Shown here: positions 57,969-64,000 of the stretch, in pieces
Numbering within the stretch: the stretch's first letter is position 1
Layout of the letters: the number at the start of each line of letters is the position of its first letter
Source of the DNA: Saccharopolyspora ipomoeae
Lineage (GTDB): Bacteria > Actinomycetota > Actinomycetes > Mycobacteriales > Pseudonocardiaceae
Assembly (NCBI RefSeq): GCF_029952525.1
Contig: NZ_JASAOF010000022.1
Location: forward strand, 1-64,000
DNA length: 64,000 bases
Reading direction: 5' to 3'
Notes under the pieces: model-generated
What the model saw: the letters and a program-made list of their open reading frames with translations, nothing else
The model's database searches: none
What the model was told of the DNA's origin: nothing
Position numbers and translations under genes: made by a program

Positions 57969-58934
57969 TCACGCGTGGACTTGGGGCGGGGTGGGGCGGT
58001 TGGCGGGTTCCTCGGTGAGGACCTTCGCCCCCGGCACGGGACCGTGCGCGACCCGGACGGTGCGGCACACGCCGGCACCGGAGAGCTCCGCGGCCACCCG
58101 GACCGCCTCCTCGCCGTCGGTGCACAGGAAGGCGCAGGTCGGGCCGGAGCCGGAGACGACCCCGGCCAGCGCGCCCGCCTGCACGCCCGCACGCAGCGTG
58201 CGGCGCAGGTTCGGGCGCAGCGAGACCGCCGCGGCCTGCAGGTCGTTGCCCAGCAGCAGCGCGAGCTGCCGGGGATCGCCGGAGGCCAGCGCCTCCAGCA
58301 GCGGTTCCACCTCGCCGATCCGGCCGTTGCCGTTCTCGGCGCGGAGCCGGTCGAGCTCGCCGTAGACGCCGGGCGTGCTCAGCCCTTCCTTGTCCAGGGC
58401 GATGACCCAGTGGAAGGTGTGGCGGGCCAGCACCGGCACGAGGCTCTCGCCGCGGCCGGTGCCCAGCGCGGTGCCGCCCTGCAGCGAGAACGGGACGTCG
58501 CTGCCGATCTGGGCGGCGATCTCGCTGAGCTCGTCGCGGCCGAGTTCCAGGCGCCACAGCTGGTTGACGGCCTGCAGCGTGGCGGCGGCGTCGGCGCTGC
58601 CACCGGCCATGCCGCCGGCGACCGGGATTCCCTTGTTGATCGAGATGCGCAGGCCCGGGTTCTCCGGGTCGCGGCCGCTGCGCTCGGCGAGCAGCCGCAC
58701 CGCCTTCCACGCGAGGTTCTCGGGACCGGTGGGGACGGAGTCCGCCCCCTCGCCCTGGACCTCGAGGGCGGGCTCGTCGGCCGCCAGCACGGTGACGTCG
58801 TCGGTCAGCGACAAGGCCTGGAAGACGGTGACCAGCTCGTGGTAGCCGTCCGGACGCGCGTCACCCACCGAAAGGTGGAGGTTCACCTTCGCCGGGACGC
58901 GGACGGTGATCGGTGTAGGAACCACGGAGAGCAC
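57969..58934 (-). CDS. ispE: 4-diphosphocytidyl-2-C-methyl-D-erythritol kinase
   Basis: 321 residues from a GTG at 58934; an internal GTG nine nt later is possible. It phosphorylates CDP-methylerythritol in the non-mevalonate isoprenoid pathway. GHMP-kinase motifs: [24 protein letters not shown] (substrate base), [17 protein letters not shown] (phosphate loop, about 102-118) and [12 protein letters not shown]. It starts the ispE / ABC-F run on the minus strand, with the ABC-F gene 19 nt downstream. The ksgA-ispE link of Rv1010-Rv1011 is broken here by the metNIQ block and array B3. Confidence 0.95.
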   Translation of the reverse strand: MLSVVPTPITVRVPAKVNLHLSVGDARPDGYHELVTVFQALSLTDDVTVLAADEPALEVQGEGADSVPTGPENLAWKAVRLLAERSGRDPENPGLRISINKGIPVAGGMAGGSADAAATLQAVNQLWRLELGRDELSEIAAQIGSDVPFSLQGGTALGTGRGESLVPVLARHTFHWVIALDKEGLSTPGVYGELDRLRAENGNGRIGEVEPLLEALASGDPRQLALLLGNDLQAAAVSLRPNLRRTLRAGVQAGALAGVVSGSGPTCAFLCTDGEEAVRVAAELSGAGVCRTVRVAHGPVPGAKVLTEEPANRPTPPQVHA

Positions 58935-59033
58935 ACCAAGAGCCTACGTGCCCGGAGAACCTCACCGCCCACTTCCCTGCGCACACCGTTCCCGAAGTCC
59001 GGATCAGCCACGATCAACCCCGACAGACGCCCC

Positions 59034-59240
59034 GATTACCGCCGTATCCCGGCACCCGATTACCGCCGTGTTCCGGCACCCGATTACGGCGGTATTCCGG
59101 TACCCGATTACCGCCGTATTCCGGTACCCGATTACGGCGGTAATCCGGCGGCGGATTACGGCGGTAATCGGGTCTCCCCTGGGTGGGGAACGGAATACGG
59201 CCGTAATCGGGGGTCCGATTACGGCCGTATTCGGGTCACC
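59034..59240. repeat. Array B3: eight 16-bp units, 24-bp period
   Basis: Units start at 59034, 59058, 59082, 59106, 59130, 59154, 59193 and 59217 (steps 24 five times, 39, then 24). Half-sites read inward are GATTACGG, GATTACCG, GAATACGG, GAATACCG, GAACACGG and GGATACGG. Spacers are mostly CGGCACCC and CGGTACCC. The anchor GGTGACCC is on the minus strand at 59240-59233, next to the metQ end. Confidence 0.92.
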
Positions 59241-59247
59241 CCGCGGG

Positions 59248-59294
59248 TCAGGAGGCGGGCTGATCAGGAGGCGGGCTGATCAGGAGGCGGGGAC
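59248..59294 (-). repeat. 16-bp tandem duplication of the metQ stop region
   Basis: TCAGGAGGCGGGCTGA starts at 59248 and 59264, and a third partial copy starts at 59280, giving a 16-bp period. The third copy contains the actual metQ stop codon (59280-59282), so the end of the gene appears to have been duplicated twice into the downstream region, between the gene and array B3. Confidence 0.85.
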
Positions 59295-60086
59295 GACGGC
59301 GACGCCGCCCCACTTCTGGTTGATGAAGTCCTTGACCTGCTGGCTGCGGAGGAGCTCGGCGAGCTTGAGGATGCGCGGGTCCTTCGCCAGGGCCGGGGTG
59401 GTGACCAGGCCGTTGGCGTAGGGGTTGTTCTGCGCGTTCTCCACCAGGAGCGGGTCCGAGAGCTTCGCCTTGATCGCGTAGTTGCCGTTGACGACCGCCG
59501 CGGCGGCGTCGTCGACCGAGCGCGGCAGCTGGTCCGGGGACAGGTCCTTGAGCTGCAGGTTCTTCGGGTTCTCGGCGATCGCGGCGTCCAGCCGGGTGCC
59601 GACGGCGGCCTCCGGCTTGAGCTTGATCAGACCGCCCTGCTCCAGCAGCTTCAGGCCGCGGAACTGGTTGGCCGGGTCGTTGGAGAGCGTCACCGTGGCG
59701 CCCGCCGGCAGCTCGGCCAGCGACTTGACCTGCTTGGAGTACACCGCCAGCGGCTCCAGGTGCACCGGCGCGACCCAGGCGAAGTCGCCGCCGCGCTGCT
59801 TGCGGTACTCCTCCAGGTACGGCACGTGCTGGAAGTAGTTCGCGTCCAGCTCGCCGTGGGCGACGGCCTCGTTCGGCCGGTTGTAGTCGTCGAACTTCTC
59901 GATCTCGATGTCGATCCCGGCCTGCTCGGCGAGGTTGTCGTCGACGTACTGCAGGATCTCGCCGTGCGGCGTCGGGCTGACCCCGATCCGCAGCGGGGCG
60001 TTGGGGTCTTCGGCGGCGGAACCACCACCGCAGGCGGCCAGCAGCACTCCGGCCGAGGCGAGAAGCGCAGCGAAGCGCAAACGCAT
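59280..60086 (-). CDS. metQ: Methionine ABC transporter substrate-binding lipoprotein
   Basis: 268 residues. The signal MRLRFAALLASAGVLLAAC has lipobox Cys19. The NlpA/MetQ fold is shown by LRIGVSPTPHGEILQYV, the ligand-site block FDDYNRPNEAVAHGELDANYFQH, LSNDPANQFRGLKLLEQGGLIKL and NNPYANGLVTTPA. It binds D/L-methionine outside the membrane for the MetNI pump. It is the last gene of the metNIQ operon, 93 nt after metI. Its stop region has been tandemly duplicated downstream. Confidence 0.95.
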   Translation of the reverse strand: MRLRFAALLASAGVLLAACGGGSAAEDPNAPLRIGVSPTPHGEILQYVDDNLAEQAGIDIEIEKFDDYNRPNEAVAHGELDANYFQHVPYLEEYRKQRGGDFAWVAPVHLEPLAVYSKQVKSLAELPAGATVTLSNDPANQFRGLKLLEQGGLIKLKPEAAVGTRLDAAIAENPKNLQLKDLSPDQLPRSVDDAAAAVVNGNYAIKAKLSDPLLVENAQNNPYANGLVTTPALAKDPRILKLAELLRSQQVKDFINQKWGGVAVVPAS

Positions 60087-60179
60087 GTCGTGCGTCCTTT
60101 CGGGTACGAGCCTGTTTTTCAGGCAGGCAGGGGGAACGCACCGTCCTCGTGAGACGGGTGCGCTCGAACGGGGTTCGGG

Positions 60180-60863
60180 TCAGCCGGCGGCGGTGCGCCG
60201 GCGATCGACGAGCTTGGCGGTGCGGTCGGTGAGCAGCTGCATCCCGAAGGCCAGCACTCCCAGCACCACGACCGATCCCCACAGGATCCGGTCGTCGTAG
60301 CCCTGGTAGCCGTCCTGGATCGCGGTGGAGCCCAGGCCACCGCCGCCGATGGCACCGGCCATCGCGGCGTAGCCGATCAGCGCCACGGCGGTGACGCCGA
60401 CGGCGCCGACGAGCGCCGCCCGGGCTTCCCCGAGCAGCACCGTCCACACGATCCGCAGCCTGCTGGATCCGGTCGTGATCGCGGCTTCGACGACGGTGAA
60501 ACCGACCTCGCGCACGGCGTTCTGCGTCAGCCGCGCGAAGAACGGGATCGCTCCGATGGTCAGCGGCACGATCACCGCGCTGCTGCCGATCGAGGTTCCG
60601 ATCAGCAGCCGGGTGAACGACGCCAGGATCACCAGCAGCACCACGAAGGGCACCGAGCGCACCACGTCCACGATCACGCCGAGCACCTTGTTGAGCACCG
60701 GTTTGGGGTTCAGCCCGACCGGTGAGGTCAGGTGCAGCAGCACACCCAGCGGCAACCCGCCGACCACGGCCAGCACGGTCGCCACCAGCACCATGTAAAG
60801 CGTTTCGAGCGTTGCCTCGCCCAGTAGTTCGCCGACCTCCGACCAGGGGGTCACATCAGTCAC
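60180..60863 (-). CDS. metI: Methionine ABC transporter permease
   Basis: 227 residues, about five membrane helices: LYMVLVATVLAVVGGLPLGVLLHL, VDVVRSVPFVVLLVILASFTRLLIG, IVPLTIGAIPFFARL, then AALVGAVGVTAVALIGYAAMAG and the last near ILWGSVVVLGVLAFGMQLL. The EAA-type coupling loop is VEAAITTGSSRLRIVWTVLLGEA. The ATG at 60863 overlaps the metN stop by 4 nt. The channel subunit works as a dimer with MetN. Confidence 0.95.
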   Translation of the reverse strand: MTDVTPWSEVGELLGEATLETLYMVLVATVLAVVGGLPLGVLLHLTSPVGLNPKPVLNKVLGVIVDVVRSVPFVVLLVILASFTRLLIGTSIGSSAVIVPLTIGAIPFFARLTQNAVREVGFTVVEAAITTGSSRLRIVWTVLLGEARAALVGAVGVTAVALIGYAAMAGAIGGGGLGSTAIQDGYQGYDDRILWGSVVVLGVLAFGMQLLTDRTAKLVDRRRTAAG

Positions 60864-61882
60864 GCAGCAGCAACTCCGTCAACGCTTACCGGGGCGCGCC
60901 GAACGTGCGCGTCCCGCTCGATCATCCACTTCAGCGCCGCCTCGGAACGCTCGCCGGTGAGGCCGATCTTGAACTTGGCGACCGGGGTGTCGCCGAGGCG
61001 GGTCAGGCCACCACCGAGGATCGCCAGGTCGACGGCGAACCGGTTGGAGGCCTCGGGGAGCAGCGCTCCCACGGCGGCGAAGCCGACCAGGACGATCTCG
61101 GCGACCACGTCGTGGCGGCCGGAGGTCGGACGCAGCTGGTCGGCCTGGTCCGTTTCGGGCAGCAGGGTGCCGCTGATCCTGCTGGCGGGTTCGGCGACGA
61201 GGTCCAGGACCTTGCCCTGCTCGACGACCTGGCCGTCCTCCAGCACCGCGACGTCGTCGGCGAGCTTGCGCACCACGGCCATGTCGTGGGTGACGACCAG
61301 GACGGTGACGCCGAGCTCGGCCCGCGCGCGGTCCAGGACGGTCAGCACCGAGTCGGTGGTGGTCGGGTCCAGCGCGGAGGTCGGCTCGTCGGCCAGCAGC
61401 ACCGACGGCTTGGCGGCCAGCGCGCGGGCGACCGCGATGCGCTGGCGCTGCCCGCCGGAGAGCTGGTCGGGGTGGACCGACGCCTTGTCGGTGAGACCGA
61501 CGAGGTCGAGCAGCTCGCCGACGCGCTGGCGGCGCTGCGGTCCGCCGATGCCCGCGGCCTCCAGCGGCAGCGCCACGTTGCCCGCGGCGGTGCGCTGGCG
61601 CAGCAGCGAATCCCCTTGCGGCACAACGCCGATCTGCCTGCGCGCGGCGCGCAGGGCCTTGCCGTCCAGCGACACCAGGTCGGTGCCGTCGACGCGGATG
61701 GCACCGCTGTCGGGCTTCTCCAGCAGCGCGATGCACCGGGCCAGCGTCGACTTCCCCGCACCGCTCGGGCCGACCACGCCGACGACCGAACCCGGGTTGA
61801 CCTCCATCGACACGCCGTCGAGGGCGCGGACGGTGCTGCCGTTGTGCTGGAAGGACTTGGTCAGGTTCTCAACAGAGATCAC
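60860..61882 (-). CDS. metN: Methionine ABC transporter ATP-binding protein
   Basis: 340 residues from the GTG at 61882, chosen for GGAG 6 nt upstream. Walker A is GPSGAGKST (38-46), the signature LSGGQRQR, and Walker B VLLADEPTSALD. The C-terminal NIL regulatory domain (about 265-335, DLAILGGGLTRLGDTPVAKFKIGLTGE) binds methionine to stop uptake when the cell is replete. It heads the metNIQ operon behind a leader of about 240 nt downstream of a SAM-I riboswitch, so both transcription and activity are feedback-controlled. Confidence 0.95.
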   Translation of the reverse strand: MISVENLTKSFQHNGSTVRALDGVSMEVNPGSVVGVVGPSGAGKSTLARCIALLEKPDSGAIRVDGTDLVSLDGKALRAARRQIGVVPQGDSLLRQRTAAGNVALPLEAAGIGGPQRRQRVGELLDLVGLTDKASVHPDQLSGGQRQRIAVARALAAKPSVLLADEPTSALDPTTTDSVLTVLDRARAELGVTVLVVTHDMAVVRKLADDVAVLEDGQVVEQGKVLDLVAEPASRISGTLLPETDQADQLRPTSGRHDVVAEIVLVGFAAVGALLPEASNRFAVDLAILGGGLTRLGDTPVAKFKIGLTGERSEAALKWMIERDAHVRRAPVSVDGVAAA

Positions 61883-62388
61883 GATCTGCTCCACATCAGC
61901 TCGCGACGACCGCGCCCGCGTTCGGGCAGCGGCCAGGGGGAACTTCTCGGGAAAGAAAAAAGGGGGAAGGACCGGGTCACATCTCGCGACGACAGGCGCA
62001 GGTCGTGCGCCGTCCGTGGTCGATGACCCGCCGCTGCGTGAGCAGTTCCCGGATGTGGGGTACCTCGAACCGGACATCGCCGGAGGCAGGCAGGTTCGCT
62101 AACCGCGCGTTGGAATCCACAGCTACTCCATCGGTCCTGGCGTTAGCACCTGCCCGCGATGGGTGGTTGCTGCGGCGTCAACAAGCCAGGTCTCTCAGCC
62201 GCTCGGGATGGATTTCCCGAATAGTAGACCCCATCGACAGGGTCAGGCGCAAGCTGATAGCGGTCACTGACCGAAATCGTTTGCCAGATCACATACCGGT
62301 CGGAGCGGGAATTTTTCCGCCCAGGGTGGCGTTTCGGTCACTCTCGGTGATGTCGCAGCGCGTGTGCGCAAGCCGCCGGACGAGTGGT
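61883..62388 (-). promoter_or_regulatory. metNIQ leader and ksgA-side gap
   Basis: This 506-nt region between metN and ksgA holds the SAM-I riboswitch at 62126-62212. About 240 nt follow before metN, containing a GGCGCA-CGACC-TGCGCC hairpin near 62000 and a CCCCCTTTTTT tract near 61960 that could be the switch expression platform. I see no gene in it. Confidence 0.6.
62126..62212 (-). ncRNA. SAM-I (S-box) riboswitch for metNIQ
   Basis: Minus strand from 62212: P1 TCCATC, then GAGCGGCTGAGAGACC, GACGCCGCAGCAACC, AGGTGCTAACGCCAG and closing P1 GATGGA at 62131-62126. These segments match the conserved S-box core (GAGAGGG-type turn, CCCGGCAACC, AAGGTGCTAATTCC). The element is 87 nt, compact for the class. 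GGCTGAGAG also occurs in TPP riboswitches, but the other blocks and the methionine transporter downstream decide for SAM. Binding of S-adenosylmethionine is expected to shut off metNIQ. Confidence 0.87.
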
Positions 62389-63258
62389 TCAGCTCGGCGA
62401 GCCGGATGACGCGATCTCCGCGATCCGGGCGAAATCGGCGATGCGCAACTGCTCCCCGCGCGCCATCGGATCGATCCCGGCCGCGCGCAGCAACTCCTCC
62501 GCGCGGGCCGCCGAACCGGCCCAGCCGGACAGCGCGCCCCGCAACGCCTTGCGCCGCTGCGCGAACGCGGCGTCCACCACGCGGAAGACGTCCTCCCGCG
62601 GCGCGCTCGACGGCGGGTCGACGCGCTCGAAGGCCACCAGCCCGGAGTCGACGTTGGGCACCGGCCAGAACACCTTGCGCGGCACCGGACCCGCGCGGCG
62701 CACGTCGGCGTACCAGGCCGCCTTCGCGCTCGGCACGCCGTAGACGCGGCTGCCGGGCTCGGCGGCCATCCGCTCGGCGACCTCGGACTGCACCATGACC
62801 AGACCGTGCCGCAGGCTCGGCAGCTCGGCGAGCAGGTGCAGCACGACGGGCACGGCGACGTTGTAGGGCAGGTTGGCGACCAGCGCGGTCGGCGGCTTCG
62901 GGAAGTCCTCGGCGCGCACCCGCAGCGCGTCGGCGGGCAGCACGGTCAACCGGTCGGCCAGCTGCGGCGCGAACTCGCGCGCGGTGCGCGGCAGCCGCTC
63001 GGCCAGGACCGGGTCGATCTCCACGGCTACGACGGAACCGGCGGCGGGGAGCAGCGCGAGCGTCAGCGAGCCCAGACCCGGGCCGACCTCCAGCGCGACG
63101 TCGTCCGCGCCGACCTCGGCGGCCGAGACGATCCGGCGCACCGTGTTCGGGTCGTGCACGAAGTTCTGCCCGAGCTTCTTGGTCGGCTTGATGCCGAGCT
63201 CGTCGGCCAGCCGACGCACGTCGGCCGGTCCCAGCAAAGACGCCCCCTGCTCATCCAC
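62389..63258 (-). CDS. ksgA: 16S rRNA A1518/A1519 dimethyltransferase KsgA (RsmA)
   Basis: 289 residues from a GTG at 63258. It dimethylates two adenines near the 3' end of 16S rRNA late in 30S assembly. Visible are [18 protein letters not shown], the SAM-binding [12 protein letters not shown], the acidic EIDP, and the active-site motif [10 protein letters not shown], followed by the C-terminal helical domain ([18 protein letters not shown] and [12 protein letters not shown]). It could in principle be an Erm resistance methylase, but sequence and context beside rpfB (as Rv1010-Rv1009) point to the housekeeping enzyme. It lies downstream of rpfB on the same strand. Confidence 0.95.
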   Translation of the reverse strand: MDEQGASLLGPADVRRLADELGIKPTKKLGQNFVHDPNTVRRIVSAAEVGADDVALEVGPGLGSLTLALLPAAGSVVAVEIDPVLAERLPRTAREFAPQLADRLTVLPADALRVRAEDFPKPPTALVANLPYNVAVPVVLHLLAELPSLRHGLVMVQSEVAERMAAEPGSRVYGVPSAKAAWYADVRRAGPVPRKVFWPVPNVDSGLVAFERVDPPSSAPREDVFRVVDAAFAQRRKALRGALSGWAGSAARAEELLRAAGIDPMARGEQLRIADFARIAEIASSGSPS

Positions 63259-63311
63259 GCCGATGAACCTACCCGCGCCGATTTCGCGAGGTCAGCGGGG
63301 GTGATGCAAGA

Positions 63312-63339
63312 AGGCACCCGCCGAAGTCGGCGGGTGCCT
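63312..63339 (-). terminator. Hairpin terminator after rpfB
   Basis: Arms 63312-63324 and 63327-63339 pair over 13 bp (effective loop about 4 nt), 19 nt after the rpfB stop. The minus-strand 3' flank is TTCTTGC, with modest U content. Confidence 0.75.
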
Positions 63340-63358
63340 CCCGGAAAGCGATCTCAGC

Positions 63359-64000
63359 TCAGTCGAGACCGAGCTTGGACGAGCAGGACGGCCAGGCGCC
63401 GTAGCTGCCGCCGCGGGCGGCGCGGACCTTCTCGGCCACCGCGATCTGCTGCTCGCGGCTGGCCTGGTGCGGGTACGGGGCGTACTGGTCGCCGCCGTAG
63501 GCGTCCCACGTGGACTTGTCGAACTGCAGCCCGCCGTAGTAGCCGTTGCCGCTGTTCATGGCCCAGTTGCCGGTCGCCTCGCACTGGACGAGCTTGTCCC
63601 AGACACCGCTGTTGGGCGCGGGCTTGCCACCGACGCGGACGACCTTCTCGACCGGCTGCTTGGTGACCTTCTCGTCGACGACCTCGCGGCCGGACTCCTC
63701 GCCGTTGACCTTGGTGACCCGGGTGAACTGGATCTTCTCGCCGGCCTCGCCGGGGGACTCGACCCGCTCCTCGCCCTTGAACATCGAGTCGTCGACGATC
63801 TCGCGGACCGGCGGCTGGACCGGCACGGTCACGCTGATCACGGAGCTCTGCGTGCGGTCGATGCGCACCTCGGCGCCGGTGACCAGCTTCGCGTCGGCAC
63901 CCGGGGTGACCTTGTCGTCCGGGCCGAGGTTGAGCTTCTGCTCCTTGACCAGCTCGTCGATGTTGGCCGCGGTGGTGCTCAGCTGCTTCGGCGCACCGCT
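63359..64000 (-). CDS. rpfB: Resuscitation-promoting factor RpfB (C-terminal part, cut by window edge)
   Basis: 213 residues are visible; the 5' end lies beyond 64000. In order: a DUF348 repeat ([23 protein letters not shown] and following, ending about residue 75), a G5 domain (about 75-125, [21 protein letters not shown]), then the C-terminal RPF lysozyme-like domain (about 135-213) with the catalytic Glu in [31 protein letters not shown], and the disulfide-forming cysteines (CEATG and PSCSSK). RpfB is a secreted muralytic growth factor that wakes dormant cells. The ksgA gene follows on the same strand after a terminator. Confidence 0.95.
   Translation of the reverse strand, partial: SGAPKQLSTTAANIDELVKEQKLNLGPDDKVTPGADAKLVTGAEVRIDRTQSSVISVTVPVQPPVREIVDDSMFKGEERVESPGEAGEKIQFTRVTKVNGEESGREVVDEKVTKQPVEKVVRVGGKPAPNSGVWDKLVQCEATGNWAMNSGNGYYGGLQFDKSTWDAYGGDQYAPYPHQASREQQIAVAEKVRAARGGSYGAWPSCSSKLGLD

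Noticed and set aside
59034-59240. Reading frames through the 24-bp arrays encode regular 8-residue repeats (for example PDYRRIPA-like or [12 protein letters not shown])
   Set aside because: 24 is a multiple of three, so any open frame gives octapeptide repeats. The frames lack ribosome sites, differ in strand between arrays and run antisense through real genes.
62126-62212. TPP riboswitch, because of the GGCTGAGAG string
   Set aside because: The other conserved blocks (GCAGCAACC and AGGTGCTAACGCCAG) and the metNIQ genes fit the SAM-I class. No thiamine gene is near.
62389-63258. Erm-type antibiotic-resistance methylase
   Set aside because: Active-site and C-terminal motifs and the rpfB neighbour match housekeeping KsgA.

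Overview
High-GC actinomycete chromosome, most like a Pseudonocardiaceae genome (for example Saccharopolyspora). This is inferred from mycothiol chemistry (mca), an RpfB resuscitation factor, frequent GTG/TTG starts and GC-rich third codon positions. Much of the gene order matches the Mycobacterium tuberculosis Rv1008-Rv1026 and Rv1074c-Rv1082 neighbourhoods. The window holds 58 protein-coding genes (one cut by the right edge, two small ones tentative) and two tRNA genes. No insertion sequence, prophage, rRNA or CRISPR array is visible. The first 53 bases are a pure C run that looks like an assembly artefact.

Layout. 0-11.5 kb: mycothiol conjugate amidase, DUF4307 protein, greA, an Lrp regulator with threonine ammonia-lyase, the transsulfuration genes metB and cbs flanking a Gln/Pro-rich membrane protein, an SGNH hydrolase and a thiolase. 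11.5-33.7 kb is less conserved: Bax-inhibitor-like protein, a second YidC, a Pro-rich membrane protein, an unusual tRNA, an ATP-grasp (graspetide-synthetase-like) gene with a tiny upstream peptide gene, type II NADH dehydrogenase, DinB protein, AraC/DUF3224/monooxygenase cluster, uracil-DNA glycosylase, S10 peptidase, SepF-like protein, an oligopeptide ABC transporter operon, ppx, a lytic transglycosylase and an AidB-like dehydrogenase. 33.9-46.7 kb: DUF501, FtsB-like, eno, TPR, two lytic transglycosylases, mazG, a SurA-like lipoprotein, mfd, TetR and a fatty-acid desaturase. 47-64 kb: tRNA-Gln, GGDEF protein, glmU-prs, nitroreductase, rplY-pth, acyl-AMP ligase, ABC-F ATPase, ispE, metNIQ behind a SAM riboswitch, ksgA and rpfB.

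How genes work together. metB, cbs and metNIQ form a sulfur amino-acid theme, with the transporter under a SAM-I riboswitch. glmU, three lytic transglycosylases, RpfB, the FtsB-like and the SepF-like proteins serve envelope growth and division. mfd, udgB and mazG serve genome maintenance.

Most notable non-coding structure: nine intergenic clusters of short palindromes. Four are arrays of a 16-bp element made of two 8-bp half-sites plus an 8-bp spacer, giving a 24-bp period, each anchored by GGTGACCC 7-18 nt after a stop codon. Three are four-copy clusters of GTTTTCATGAAAAC. Two are copies of a 70-bp dyad element. All nine lie downstream of stop codons and none lies in any of the nine divergent promoter gaps. 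I do not recognise this as a described system.
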